Shown here one piece after another: positions 36,065 to 45,296 of a stretch of DNA of 64,000 nt. Position 1 is the stretch's first letter, and each line of letters begins with the position of its first letter. The notes under the pieces were generated by a model that had not been told where the DNA came from, searched no databases, and was given only the letters and a program-made list of their open reading frames with translations. The position numbers and the translations under genes were made by a program. The DNA lies in the NCBI GenBank assembly GCA_910575035.1, contig CAJTDL010000017.1:1-64000 (forward strand), read 5' to 3'. Origin of the DNA: Lachnospiraceae bacterium. Its GTDB lineage: Bacteria; Bacillota; Clostridia; Lachnospirales; Lachnospiraceae.

Positions 36065-37279
36065 ATGTATTGTGTACGAAATATAACGGAAGATCTGTAC
36101 TGGGTCGGCGCAAACGACCATAGGCTTCATTTGTTTGAGAATATCCACCCAATTCCAAAGGGTGTAAGCTATAACGCTTACCTGCTTCTGGATCAGGAAA
36201 CAGTGCTCTTTGATACAGTTGACTGGTCCGCTTACCGCCAGCTGGCGGAAAATATGGACTATCTGTTGGGCAGCCGCCCCTTAGACTGGCTGGTGATCAA
36301 CCACATGGAGCCTGACCATGGCGCATCCATAGAGCAGATTTTGCTGCGTTATCCCAATGTGAAGATCATTTCTACAGAGAAGGCCTTTATGCTGATGCGT
36401 CAGTTTGGCTTCCATCCAGACGGCCATGAATGCATTATTGTAGCAGAAGGCGATACCCATTGCTTCGGAACCCACACAGTAACCTTTGTGGCTGCGCCTA
36501 TGGTGCATTGGCCAGAGGCTATGGTGACCTTTGACACGACCAATGGCGTGCTGTTTTCTGCAGATGCTTTCGGATCCTTTATTGCATTGGATGGCAAGCT
36601 TTTTGCGGATGAAGTGGATTTTGACCGGGACTGGCTGGATGAGGCCCGGCGTTATCTGACAAATATCGTAGGGAAATATGGACCCCATATCCAGCTGCTG
36701 CTGAAAAAGGCTGGCGGGATTTTGGATCAGATCAAATATGTATGCCCGCTCCATGGGCCGGTATGGCGGGAGAACCTGGGTTATATCGTTGACAAATATG
36801 ACAAGTGGAGCCGGTATGAGCCAGAGGAAAAAGGTGTTTTGATCGCTTATGCTTCCATGTATGGGAACACAGAGTCAGCAGCCCAGGCATTGGCTGGCAA
36901 GCTCTGCGAAAAGGGCTGCACCAATGTGGCGGTTTATGACGTGTCCAACACCCATGTGTCCTATTTGATTTCAGAAGCTTTTAAGTACAGCCATATTGTG
37001 CTGGCGTCTGTGACGTATAATCTGGGGATTTATCCAGTGATGCATAATTTCCTGATGGATATGAAGGCGCTGAATCTGCAGAACCGTACCTTTGCATTGG
37101 TTGAGAATGGATCCTGGGCATGCAAGTCCGGGGATCTGATGCAGAAGTTTATTGATGAAGAGCTGAAGGATATGACAGTGCTGAATGAACGGCTGAGCAT
37201 GGCATCTTCCATGGGAGAGGACAAGAAGGTGGATCTGGAAGCGCTGGCAGATGCGATTATTGATTCTATGAAGGAATAA
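36065..37279 (+). CDS. Flavodiiron protein (A-type flavoprotein, FprA family)
   Basis: A 404-residue cytoplasmic O2 or NO reductase. The N-terminal metallo-beta-lactamase-like diiron domain has INHMEPDHGAS (ligands His80, Glu82, Asp84, His85), PMVHWPEAM, SADAFGSF and CPLHGPVWR. The C-terminal flavodoxin domain binds FMN (VLIAYASMYGNTESAAQALA, ASVTYNLGIYP). It has no rubredoxin or oxidoreductase extension, so it needs an external electron donor; the rubredoxin fused to the upstream dehydrogenase fits that role. AAGGAGG precedes the ATG at 36065; longer in-frame readings upstream overlap the dehydrogenase. A terminator follows. Confidence 0.95.
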   Translation: MYCVRNITEDLYWVGANDHRLHLFENIHPIPKGVSYNAYLLLDQETVLFDTVDWSAYRQLAENMDYLLGSRPLDWLVINHMEPDHGASIEQILLRYPNVKIISTEKAFMLMRQFGFHPDGHECIIVAEGDTHCFGTHTVTFVAAPMVHWPEAMVTFDTTNGVLFSADAFGSFIALDGKLFADEVDFDRDWLDEARRYLTNIVGKYGPHIQLLLKKAGGILDQIKYVCPLHGPVWRENLGYIVDKYDKWSRYEPEEKGVLIAYASMYGNTESAAQALAGKLCEKGCTNVAVYDVSNTHVSYLISEAFKYSHIVLASVTYNLGIYPVMHNFLMDMKALNLQNRTFALVENGSWACKSGDLMQKFIDEELKDMTVLNERLSMASSMGEDKKVDLEALADAIIDSMKE

Positions 37280-37371
37280 GGCGCAGGGATTGGCAGGCAA
37301 AATCTCCTGGAAGCGGCATTCACTTTGTGAGAGAATAAGGAGCCAGGGGATTGCCTGGCATAAAAATAGGA

Positions 37372-37405
37372 AAAAGGAGAGCCTCAAAATAGGGGCTCTC
37401 CTTTT
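37372..37405 (+). terminator. Intrinsic terminator after the flavodiiron gene
   Basis: AAAAGGAGAGCC pairs with GGCTCTCCTTTT around a ten-base loop. T-rich sequence follows. It lies about 90 bases after the flavodiiron stop. Confidence 0.88.
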
Positions 37406-37561
37406 AATATAAGAAAAATGTGATTGTATCTGAATCGAGAATATATTATAATCTACTAAGTGAGTGTGCCTTCTGCCTGGCGTTGCCGGCATCTGAAAGG
37501 CAGGATAATATAATGGATTAAACATAAAATTAAGATAACACAGGAGGATGGAAGGAAAGTT

Positions 37562-39376
37562 ATGGAAGCGTTTGAACAGAGTAAGATCAGAAATTTTTGC
37601 ATTATTGCACATATAGATCATGGGAAATCTACCCTGGCAGATCGGATTATTGAGAAGACAGGGCTGCTGACCAGCAGGGAGATGCAGGCGCAGGTTTTGG
37701 ACAATATGGATTTGGAGCGGGAGCGGGGGATTACCATCAAGGCGCAGGCAGTGCGTATTGTGTATAAAGCGAAGGACGGGGAAGAGTATATCTTTAATTT
37801 GATCGATACTCCTGGACATGTAGATTTTAATTATGAGGTATCCAGGAGCCTTGCAGCCTGTGACGGAGCTATCCTGGTGGTGGATGCGGCTCAAGGGATT
37901 GAGGCGCAGACCCTGGCAAATGTCTACCTTGCGCTGGATCACGACCTGGATGTGCTCCCTGTGATCAACAAAATTGACCTGCCCAGCGCAGAGCCAGCCC
38001 GGGTCATTGATGAGATTGAGGATGTGATTGGGCTGGAGGCACAGGATGCGCCGCAGATCTCTGCAAAGACAGGCCTTAATATTGAGGATGTATTGGAACA
38101 GATTGTGGAGAAAATACCGGCGCCGGGCGGAAGCCCTGAAAGTCCGCTGCAGGCGTTGATCTTTGATTCCTTATACGACTCCTATAAAGGCGTAATCGTA
38201 TTCTGCCGTATTATGGAAGGGCGGGTGAAGGTTGGGACAAACATCCGCATGATGGCAACCGGCGCGGCTGCGGAGGTTGTGGAAGTGGGCTATTTCGGCG
38301 CAGGGCAGTTTATCCCCTGTGAGGAGCTGTCTGCCGGGATGGTAGGTTATATCACCGCCAGCCTGAAGAATGTCCGTGACACCCAGGTAGGCGATACGGT
38401 TACAGATAATGCCCGTCCTTGTGCCAAGCCCCTGCCAGGCTATAAGAAAGTAAACCCTATGGTATACTGCGGCATGTACCCGGCAGATGGGGCAAAATAC
38501 CCGGATTTGCGGGATGCCTTAGAAAAGCTGCAGCTTAATGATGCGGCGCTGCAATTTGAGCCAGAGACTTCAGTTGCATTAGGATTTGGCTTCCGCTGTG
38601 GCTTTTTAGGCCTGCTGCACCTGGAAATCATCCAGGAACGGCTGGAGCGGGAATATAACCTGGATCTTGTGACGACCGCCCCAGGTGTTATTTACAAAGT
38701 CCATAAGACAAACGGCGATGTAATCGAACTGACGAACCCGTCCAACCTGCCGGATCCCGCCGAGATTGATTATATGGAGGAGCCAATGGTTAGCGCAGAA
38801 ATTATGGTAACCAGTGAGTTTATCGGCGCGATCATGGATTTATGCCAGGAAAGGCGCGGCACCTATATCAGCATGGAATATATGGAAGAAACCCGTGCCC
38901 TGCTGAAATACGACCTGCCCCTGAACGAGATTATCTACGACTTTTTCGATGCATTAAAATCCCGTTCCAGAGGCTATGCGTCTTTTGATTATGAAATGAA
39001 AGGCTACGCCCGCTCCGAGCTGGTAAAACTGGATATCCTCATTAACCGTGAGGAGGTGGACGCCCTGTCCTTTATTGTCCACAGCGGCACAGCTTACGAG
39101 CGTGGCAGGAAAATGTGTGAAAAGCTCAAGGAGGAAATCCCCAGGCACCTGTTTGAGATTCCGATTCAGGCAGCTATTGGCAGCAAGGTTATTGCCCGTG
39201 AAACCGTAAAAGCCATGCGCAAGGATGTGCTTGCAAAATGCTACGGCGGCGATATTACCAGAAAACGGAAGCTCTTAGAGAAGCAAAAGGAAGGAAAGAA
39301 AAGGATGCGCCAGATCGGTAATGTGGAGATTCCGCAAAAGGCCTTTATGAGCGTCCTGAAACTGGACAATAAGTAG
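37562..39376 (+). CDS. lepA: Elongation factor 4 (LepA) GTPase
   Basis: A 604-residue ribosome-associated back-translocase GTPase. G motifs: [14 protein letters not shown] (P-loop), [13 protein letters not shown] (switch I), [16 protein letters not shown] (switch II), [10 protein letters not shown]. The EF-G-like beta-barrel and the LepA-specific C-terminal domain ([40 protein letters not shown]) are complete. The length is typical. A weak GGAAGG precedes the ATG. hemW follows on the same strand after 32 bases, the usual Firmicute lepA-hemW pair. Confidence 0.98.
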   Translation: MEAFEQSKIRNFCIIAHIDHGKSTLADRIIEKTGLLTSREMQAQVLDNMDLERERGITIKAQAVRIVYKAKDGEEYIFNLIDTPGHVDFNYEVSRSLAACDGAILVVDAAQGIEAQTLANVYLALDHDLDVLPVINKIDLPSAEPARVIDEIEDVIGLEAQDAPQISAKTGLNIEDVLEQIVEKIPAPGGSPESPLQALIFDSLYDSYKGVIVFCRIMEGRVKVGTNIRMMATGAAAEVVEVGYFGAGQFIPCEELSAGMVGYITASLKNVRDTQVGDTVTDNARPCAKPLPGYKKVNPMVYCGMYPADGAKYPDLRDALEKLQLNDAALQFEPETSVALGFGFRCGFLGLLHLEIIQERLEREYNLDLVTTAPGVIYKVHKTNGDVIELTNPSNLPDPAEIDYMEEPMVSAEIMVTSEFIGAIMDLCQERRGTYISMEYMEETRALLKYDLPLNEIIYDFFDALKSRSRGYASFDYEMKGYARSELVKLDILINREEVDALSFIVHSGTAYERGRKMCEKLKEEIPRHLFEIPIQAAIGSKVIARETVKAMRKDVLAKCYGGDITRKRKLLEKQKEGKKRMRQIGNVEIPQKAFMSVLKLDNK

Positions 39377-39408
39377 TATAGCTTCAAAACCAAAGGAGCA
39401 TCAGGCTT

Positions 39409-40617
39409 ATGGAAAAAAAACCTCTCGAACTATACATTCATATCCCTTTCTGCATAAAAAAATGCGGCTACTGCGATTTTCTGTCAATGCCTGCGGACGA
39501 AGACACCCGCAGGCATTATGTCAATGTCCTGCTCCAGGAAATCTGGCAAAAATCAAAGGCTTTGCCAGATTATGAGGTGATATCTTTGTTTTTTGGCGGC
39601 GGCACGCCTTCTATCCTTCCAGGAGGGCAGATTGCCAAAATCATGGAAACAGTGGGGCAGACTTTTTCCCTAATCCCAAATGCTGAAATTACAATAGAGT
39701 GCAATCCAGGAACCCTGGGCAGGCAGAAGCTCTTACAGTATAAAAATGCTGGCGTCAACCGCCTGAGCATAGGCCTTCAATCCACCCATAACAAAGAGCT
39801 GCAAAATCTGGGCAGGATCCATACGTATGAGGAATTTTTAGAAACCTACGGCCTGGCCCGTAAAGCAGGCTTTGAAAATATCAGCATTGACCTGATGTCC
39901 GCCCTTCCCGGGCAGAGGGTGTGGGATTGGATCTATACCTTAGAACGCGTCCTGAAGCTCAAGCCCGAGCATATCTCAGCCTATAGCCTTATCATTGAGG
40001 AAGGAACACCTTTTTTTGCGTTGTATGCAGAAGATGAGCGGCGGCGGGAGCGTGGGGATATGCCGGTATTTTTGCCAGATGAGGAATCAGAGCGGAGGAT
40101 GTATGATATGACGGTTCAGATGCTGGCAGGAAAAGGCTATAAACGCTATGAGATTTCCAATTATGCTAAGCCAGGCCGGGAGTGCCGCCACAATATAGGC
40201 TATTGGCGCAGAGTCCCTTATTTGGGGCTGGGCCTTGGAAGCGCTTCCCTGATAGGGGACGTCCGCTTTTCTAATACAGCTGGCCTGCAAGATTATTTGG
40301 ATGGAAAATATGGGAATCTGGAGAGCCTGCTGCAGGGCGGCCTGGGAGGGTACCCACCCAGCGCCATTACCTATTTGGATAAGAGGCAGCAAATGGAAGA
40401 ATTTATGTTTTTGGGCCTTCGGATGATGGAGGGGATATCCAGGGAAGCGTTCCGGGAAAATTTTGGCATAGAGATAGACGGCGTTTATGGGGCCGTGATA
40501 AAAGAGCTGGCGCAGCAGGGCTTGCTGGCGCAGGAATTTGGCAGGGTGTTCCTTACAGAGGATGGGATTTCTGTCAGTAATTATGTGATGGGGCAGTTTT
40601 TGCTGGAGGGCACCTGA
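39409..40617 (+). CDS. hemW: HemW-type radical SAM protein (heme chaperone, formerly HemN-like)
   Basis: A 402-residue radical SAM protein. The [4Fe-4S] cluster motif is CIKKCGYCDF near the N-terminus, after ELYIHIPF, and GGGTPSILP and ECNPGTL follow. It lacks the fourth N-terminal Cys residues of true coproporphyrinogen dehydrogenase HemN, as expected for HemW, which hands heme to acceptor proteins. The C-terminal HemN_C region is present (MEEFMFLGLRMMEGISREAF). It is the second gene of the lepA operon. Confidence 0.93.
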   Translation: MEKKPLELYIHIPFCIKKCGYCDFLSMPADEDTRRHYVNVLLQEIWQKSKALPDYEVISLFFGGGTPSILPGGQIAKIMETVGQTFSLIPNAEITIECNPGTLGRQKLLQYKNAGVNRLSIGLQSTHNKELQNLGRIHTYEEFLETYGLARKAGFENISIDLMSALPGQRVWDWIYTLERVLKLKPEHISAYSLIIEEGTPFFALYAEDERRRERGDMPVFLPDEESERRMYDMTVQMLAGKGYKRYEISNYAKPGRECRHNIGYWRRVPYLGLGLGSASLIGDVRFSNTAGLQDYLDGKYGNLESLLQGGLGGYPPSAITYLDKRQQMEEFMFLGLRMMEGISREAFRENFGIEIDGVYGAVIKELAQQGLLAQEFGRVFLTEDGISVSNYVMGQFLLEGT

Positions 40618-40767
40618 AATAATTGTCAATGTGATTTTTTACCAGAAGATTTTTCCAAGAGAACATATTAGGTATTGCAAGCAATGCGTTTGATATATTC
40701 AAAAGTAATCCTAACACCATAAATTTGTGAGATTTTACAAATAAGTGTAGAGGGGGGGGATAGTTCA

Positions 40768-40947
40768 ATGAGGGTTTTACAGTGGATACGTTGTCCTGTT
40801 TGTGGAAATAAAACACGAATGCAGATACAAGTTTATTGCCCTAAGTGCAAGCAAGAAAGTTTAATTGACGCAAAGAACTTCCAGATAACAGTTATTAGAG
40901 GGTTAAATGTTAAGGGGAAGGATTTATTAACAGAGTACCCTGTTTGA
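40768..40947 (+). CDS. Cysteine-rich KTR-type protein of conjugative elements, internally shortened
   Basis: A 59-residue zinc-ribbon-like protein (LQWIRCPVCGNKTRMQIQ, then VYCPKCKQESLIDAKNFQIT) with two CxxC knuckles. It matches the small cysteine-rich KTR proteins carried by Tn916-like and other conjugative transposons but lacks about eleven residues usually present between the knuckles, and its C-terminus differs. A run of eight G lies just upstream as a possible ribosome site. It marks the left edge of the mobile-element-derived region. Confidence 0.7.
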   Translation: MRVLQWIRCPVCGNKTRMQIQVYCPKCKQESLIDAKNFQITVIRGLNVKGKDLLTEYPV

Positions 40948-41070
40948 ATTATTCAATCAAGACAATATATCATTAAAGAGCCAGACGAACAGACGCAGAG
41001 CCGACAGATTTGTGAGAAATGAACCGCTCCCTGTCAAGTAGGCAATTAAAAAAATAAAAAATTTTGCCTG

Positions 41071-41550
41071 TCAGTCACAAAGAGGATCGGCAGAGTTTTT
41101 ATACAGGAAAAAGAAGCCGGGTTCGCTATTCTCCGGCTTCTGTGTAAACTCCAATTTTTCTTTAAAAGCAACTTTACAGTAAAATGGAATTTTACTCTCT
41201 GATAAAAAAACTTGTTCAGTTCTGCAATCAACAAAACAGGTATCAAATGCTACAGCAAGTACATCATCCCAATTTTCAATAATATCATTCCCTTTACATT
41301 TGATAATTGGAACCTGTTCATTGTCCCAAATGATATAATAGTCATGATTTTTTTCAATCATTGGTATATCTGAATGAGGCTTTCTTTTTATTTCAGTATC
41401 ACCTGCAATTTTTACAATGTGTTTGATTATTGTTTCATCACTTATAATCTGATAAGTTTCCAAATTATTTAAGCATTTTTGTAAAAGGACATTACTTTTC
41501 CATTGTAATTTTTTGATATACTCTTTATTTACTGATTTTAAAATTATCAA
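41071..41550 (-). CDS. Hypothetical protein
   Basis: A 159-residue soluble protein of no family I recognise (SDIPMIEKNHDYYIIWDNEQ, then WDDVLAVAFDTCFVDCRTEQ). Composition and codon use look like a real AT-rich accessory gene. The only starts are a TTG at 41550 without a clear ribosome site and later codons, so the N-terminus is uncertain. It follows another small hypothetical gene on the same strand by 45 bases. The size and charge would suit an immunity-like protein, but nothing shows this. Confidence 0.55.
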   Translation of the reverse strand: MIILKSVNKEYIKKLQWKSNVLLQKCLNNLETYQIISDETIIKHIVKIAGDTEIKRKPHSDIPMIEKNHDYYIIWDNEQVPIIKCKGNDIIENWDDVLAVAFDTCFVDCRTEQVFLSESKIPFYCKVAFKEKLEFTQKPENSEPGFFFLYKNSADPLCD

Positions 41551-41595
41551 TTTTTTTCTTTGTTATTCGTTCATTTTTATTCCACTAATTCCGAT

Positions 41596-41859
41596 TTACA
41601 GCAACAGTTTATCCACCTGCCAAATTATTTCTTGCTCAGATATATCATATGGCATTGGGTCAATATCTTCAAAGCAGCAATTTGAAGCATTAGAATGATT
41701 ATCCGTCCACTCTAGTACCCAAAAGTCTGTTAATGCAGATACTTTGAAAAATTCCCCATTCACTGTCCAGCAAATACCTGACGGGTATAATTCTAATTGC
41801 TTTGTTTCAAGTTCACGGAACCTATTTTCAGCAACTGCTTTTATATCTGCTTTTTTCAT
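41596..41859 (-). CDS. Small hypothetical protein
   Basis: An 87-residue acidic protein (MKKADIKAVAENRFRELETK, then VLEWTDNHSNASNCCFEDID). GGAAGG lies eight bases before the ATG at 41859, which is preferred over 41877. No known domain is recognised. It sits between a broken XRE gene and another hypothetical protein, in the same orientation. Confidence 0.6.
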   Translation of the reverse strand: MKKADIKAVAENRFRELETKQLELYPSGICWTVNGEFFKVSALTDFWVLEWTDNHSNASNCCFEDIDPMPYDISEQEIIWQVDKLLL

Positions 41860-41884
41860 AAGCAACACCTTCCACAACTTACGA

Positions 41885-42398
41885 TTATCCTTGTTTTTTC
41901 ATAAGCCGATGTTTGAATGCCCTAATCCTTGCGCCATAGCGGCTGGAATATAACAAACCCACTAAAAGCATTCCGACTGCAAATCCCTGTACAATATCCA
42001 ATCCTATCACAACTGTTGAGTTATTATAAAGGCTTGTGTCTTTGATAATGATATAGGCTAATACGAAAAGCAATGCTATTCCATTCCATTACATATGCGT
42101 ACAGGCCTATTGTAATGTTCCGCTTCTGTATTTGTATAATCTGCTGCCCGCAATACAGTTTCTTTCATTTCTTTATCCATATTCCCGCCTTTCCTTTCTC
42201 CATTTTGGATTTCCCGCAGGTCAACTTCATAATAATCGGATAGTTCAATTAAAATATCTAAGTCTGGCATATTGTTGCCGTTTTCCCAACGGGATATGTT
42301 CTGTTTGATACATGAAATTTTTCCGCAATTTGTTCTTGGGTAAGTCCTTTTTGCTTACGGGGCTTTTTTAAGAATTTTCCAATGTTTTCTTGATTCAT
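41885..42398 (-). pseudogene. XRE regulator with membrane tail, broken by two frameshifts
   Basis: Three frames carry consecutive parts of one protein: MNQENIGKFLKKPRKQKGLT and QEQIAEKFHVSNRT (42398 to about 42300), NGNNMPDLDILIELSDYYEV then DLREI (about 42290-42076), and LLFVLAYIIIKDTSLYNNST with a second hydrophobic segment (42073-41885). The shifts are near 42295 (helix-turn-helix recognition region, where ISRWENG is expected) and near 42075. It was a membrane-linked helix-turn-helix regulator of the kind common beside ABC transporters. Confidence 0.78.
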
Positions 42399-42559
42399 TT
42401 TTTCTCCTTTCAGAAAAATCCTATCAAAACTGCCTGATAAAGAACCGGACATAAAGCGGGAAATACCTTACTTTACTACCCGACAAGGTGTGTCTGCCAC
42501 TAATTATTCGTGCATTTTCCTTTACCGCTGGATTTGAAGTTATACATCAGTTATAGCAT

Positions 42560-42831
42560 CTATTTTACGGTTGCCGCACCATCCCGTGCGGTCATGCCTG
42601 CGATTGCCATAATAGCAAGGGGTTCCGTTTTCACGATCATGCCGGGAACCCCAAGCCCCTCCTCGTACATTTCCCGTAAATATTCGTCAGAAAATTTTCC
42701 GACAACCCGCCATAGGAAAAACAATGCAAGCAGGAGACAGATAACGGCGGGAATCCAGCTTTTAAACAAAGAAATTCCTGCCATGCACAGGAAGCACACA
42801 CAAGTGCCTCAAATTGTGAATAATCGACCAC
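42560..42831 (-). pseudogene. Fragment of a small membrane protein with a frameshift
   Basis: One frame gives MVDYSQFEALVCASC (42831 onward), while the next gives a hydrophobic stretch and a plausible ending (KSWIPAVICLLLALFFLWRV, then SDEYLREMYEEGLGVPGMI). The shift would lie near 42785. I do not recognise the family, and no ribosome site supports either start. Confidence 0.35.
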
Positions 42832-42864
42832 TTTTTCCTTCGGTTCTTACGTTTCTGTAAATTG

Positions 42865-43314
42865 CTAATATTTTTTATAGATATATTCAGTATAAAGCCG
42901 ATAAAAACAATATACAATCCAGACCACCCAGGTTATTTCCCACTTGTGTGATATTACAGAAATCAACAAATAAAGAACAGCAACTGTAATAGCAATCATC
43001 CAATTCGTTGTTTTTTTCTTCCTGGTTATTTCATTAGCTGATACTTTTACAACATCTGACAGCAGACTTTCATATCCATTATCAACGCTGTTTTCTGTTC
43101 TTTCGCCTTTGAATAATTCTGCTATGGTAATCCCCAGGGATGCAGCTAATGGTTCAATAAGAGATACATCTGGAAATCCGATACCTCGTTCCCATTTTGA
43201 AACAGCTGCACTTGATACGCCCAATTCATTCGCTAAATCCTGCTGCGTGCGATTTTGTTCTTTCCTGATAGCGGCAATCAGACTGCCTGTTTTTTGAACG
43301 TTCAATATTTTCAC
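42865..43314 (-). CDS. XRE-family regulator with C-terminal membrane helices
   Basis: A protein of about 149 residues. The N-terminal helix-turn-helix is IAAIRKEQNRTQQDLANELG, then VSSAAVSKWERGIGFPDVS. Residues about 103-140 hold two hydrophobic helices (WMIAITVAVLYLLISVI and WEITWVVWIVYCFYRLY). GTG at 43314 is immediately next to AGAAGG, while TTG at 43305 has better spacing, so the start is uncertain by three codons. It probably regulates a nearby stress or transporter gene. It is intact, unlike its paralogue at 41885-42398. Confidence 0.78.
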   Translation of the reverse strand: MKILNVQKTGSLIAAIRKEQNRTQQDLANELGVSSAAVSKWERGIGFPDVSLIEPLAASLGITIAELFKGERTENSVDNGYESLLSDVVKVSANEITRKKKTTNWMIAITVAVLYLLISVISHKWEITWVVWIVYCFYRLYTEYIYKKY

Positions 43315-43717
43315 CTTCTTTCTGATTTCATAATATCACAAGAAACACCATATTCAAGAAACGCTCCGTTGAAATGTGAAACGCTGCATTGGATTTATGC
43401 AAAAATAACTTCCCCTTCTTCAATCCCCCTTGCACAAGCACGTATATTATTCATTCTTCCTATCCATTCTATATTCAAACAAAGCAAAAACTAGAAAGAA
43501 ACTAAACATGACAGCAATAAATTTTCTGTTTTTTGAATCATAATTATCTTAAATATTAAATCTTTTTATACCTATTATTATCTATTGCCAAAATAGTTTT
43601 ATCTCTCCCTGTACAATTTCCCGTTTGCTGTTGCGTTCAGTTTAGCATATTTATAGAATATCTACAAGATTCCGTGTATGAAAAAGCAAAAAGAATGAAT
43701 TTTTCACTTGACAATGT
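43315..43717. other. AT-rich spacer
   Basis: No gene, RNA or clear repeat is seen. It separates the regulator cluster from conjugative-element fragments. Confidence 0.5.
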
Positions 43718-43804
43718 GGCAACGAGCTGATGATCCAGGACGAGATTGTGGTCATGGACGGCGGGAAATGTATCATGCAGCTTAGAACATTGAGGGCTAT
43801 GTGA
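43718..43804 (+). pseudogene. 3' fragment of a VirD4/TraG-type coupling protein
   Basis: The short frame GNELMIQDEIVVMDGGKCIM then QLR matches the end of type IV coupling proteins from Firmicute conjugative elements, where a similar MDGGKCI(L/M)Q(L/I)RG motif is near the C-terminus. Upstream bases do not continue the protein. The homology ends at about 43785, where another gene begins in a different frame, so this is a deletion junction. Confidence 0.6.
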
Positions 43805-44159
43805 AGCACCTTCAGCACATGAAAGTTACTCCGGAGACAGAGGTGGATGATGCGTTTGCGGAACTGTATGAGATGGTAGATATTGTAGTGGTTGATGTTG
43901 GCAGATACGGTTTCGTGATGCTGAAATATTATAAGCCGCCGCATGGTTTTGAGGAAGATGAAACGTTTACGGACAGCAGGGCATTGTTTGAGGGATTATG
44001 GCAGGAATGGCTTGATATGAAGCTGTATTTTATGGCAAAAGGCACTTCTTTGATGGAAAAAGGGTATAAGGTGTGTTTGAGAGCCTGCCTGAAGAAAAAC
44101 AGTCGGTACTTATCGGGCGAAAATCCGATTTTGTAGAAAAAGCAGGGATATATCTGTAA
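43801..44159 (+). pseudogene. Conjugative-element hypothetical gene, 5' truncated and frameshifted
   Basis: The frame starts mid-protein (NIEGYVKHLQHMKVTPETE) and runs through AFAELYEMVDIVVVDVGRYG and FEGLWQEWLDMKLYFMAKGT. Near 44078 the natural C-terminus changes frame to ESLPEEKQSVLIGRKSDFVE then KAGIYL, ending at 44159. The same C-terminal tail reappears at about 60329-60389 fused to a sigma-factor-like frame. The family is not named. It is a remnant of an integrative conjugative element. Confidence 0.6.
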
Positions 44160-44190
44160 AATAATGATTTCATGAATGAGATAGATAAAT

Positions 44191-44350
44191 GGGATGGATT
44201 CCGTAGGCGCAGGCATTATGGAAATATCGTATAACTTGCTGTGTTCATGGGACTGTGGGAAACCCTGTTTGCAGGATGTGGGAAAGCTGTTTTTGCTTTT
44301 CCACAGGCTGTGAACGGGGTTTTCCATAGCCAGTTATGTAATCATATGGT
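44191..44350 (+). repeat. Inverted-repeat junction element, copy 1
   Basis: GGAAATATCGTATAACTTGC (44220-44239) is opposed by CCATAGCCAGTTATG (44324-44338) with further nested hairpins between (GTGGGAAAGC/GCTTTTCCAC). A homologous arrangement lies at 60509-60600. In both places it follows the KQS(V/E)LIGRK tail and precedes a promoter and cargo genes. It could be a transfer origin, recombinase site or insertion hot spot. Confidence 0.6.
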
Positions 44351-44363
44351 TATGGAAAAGTAA

Positions 44364-44486
44364 ATGGAAGAAATGGAGGTTTTGGTTATTCCGAAAAATG
44401 TAAATTGGAGTGTTGTTTGGCAAAGTGTAATTGTTACATGGTTTCCTTTATTTGGAGAGATTGTTATTTATATTGATAAGAAATAA
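44364..44486 (+). CDS. Possible 40-residue peptide
   Basis: A short frame (MEEMEVLVIPKNVNWSVVWQ, ending in VIYIDKK) with a hydrophobic middle sits between the junction element and the lantibiotic-immunity promoter. The ribosome site is weak, so it may be fortuitous. Confidence 0.25.
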   Translation: MEEMEVLVIPKNVNWSVVWQSVIVTWFPLFGEIVIYIDKK

Positions 44487-44502
44487 ACAAAAATCCACTT
44501 TC

Positions 44503-44521
44503 TTTATGAAATCTTCATAAA
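44503..44521 (+). promoter_or_regulatory. Inverted-repeat operator upstream of the immunity locus
   Basis: A perfect 8-bp inverted repeat, TTTATGAA-ATC-TTCATAAA, just upstream of a TATACT box (about 44529) and 38 bases from the first gene. It is a candidate binding site for the response regulator encoded at 47142. A partial copy (CTTTATGAAATC) occurs after the locus at about 49186. Confidence 0.55.
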
Positions 44522-44558
44522 TATTCTTTATACTACTAATAGAATTAAGTGAAGGGAC

Positions 44559-45296
44559 ATGATGATTATGGATATGATTTTGAAAACAACAAACCTATGT
44601 AAAAATTTCAAAGGGCAGACAGCAGTAAATAATGTATCTCTGAACATTCAGAGAAATTCCGTTTACGGATTGCTGGGACCGAATGGAGCAGGCAAATCTA
44701 CCATTCTTAAAATGCTCACTGGCATTTTGCGCCCTACATCGGGAGAAATTGAGTTTGACGGTCACGCATGGAACCGCAGCGATTTACAATCTATTGGCGC
44801 ATTGGTTGAAATGCCGCCCCTATACGAAAATCTGACTGCATACGAAAATCTGAAGGTGCGAACCCTTGCGCTCGGACTTCCCGATACCCGCATTGAGGAA
44901 GTCTTACGCATTGTTGACCTTACAGACACCCGAAAAAAGAAAGCGGGACATTTTTCTTTGGGAATGAAACAGCGGCTTGGCATTGCGCTTGCGTTGTTAG
45001 CATCACCTAAATTGTTGATTTTAGATGAACCGACAAACGGGTTAGACCCTATTGGTATTCAAGGGTTACGGGAACTTATCTGTTCTTTCCCGGCGCATGG
45101 AATTACAGTAATTTTATCCAGCCACATTTTATCCGAAGTAGAACAGATTGCGGAACACATTGGAATTATTTCTGCCGGGAAGTTGGGCTATGAAAGCAAA
45201 ATAAACAAGGGCACAAGTTTAGAAGAAATTTTTATGCGTGTTGTTGCTGCTAATAACGAAAGGGGAAAAAATAATGTTTCATCTTATACATTCTGA
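44559..45296 (+). CDS. Lantibiotic-immunity ABC transporter ATPase (LanF/BcrA type)
   Basis: A 245-residue cytoplasmic ATP-binding subunit. Walker A is GLLGPNGAGKST, the signature is HFSLGMKQRLGIALALLASP, and Walker B is LLILDEPTNGLDPIGIQG. The Q-loop lies near ALVEMPPLYENLTAYENL. The sequence is of the NisF/SpaF/EpiF type, which with two permeases expels lantibiotics from the membrane. Four ATG codons lie close together (44559-44574); AAGGG fits those at 44562 or 44568 at least as well. The end overlaps the next gene by 23 bases. Confidence 0.9.
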   Translation: MMIMDMILKTTNLCKNFKGQTAVNNVSLNIQRNSVYGLLGPNGAGKSTILKMLTGILRPTSGEIEFDGHAWNRSDLQSIGALVEMPPLYENLTAYENLKVRTLALGLPDTRIEEVLRIVDLTDTRKKKAGHFSLGMKQRLGIALALLASPKLLILDEPTNGLDPIGIQGLRELICSFPAHGITVILSSHILSEVEQIAEHIGIISAGKLGYESKINKGTSLEEIFMRVVAANNERGKNNVSSYTF

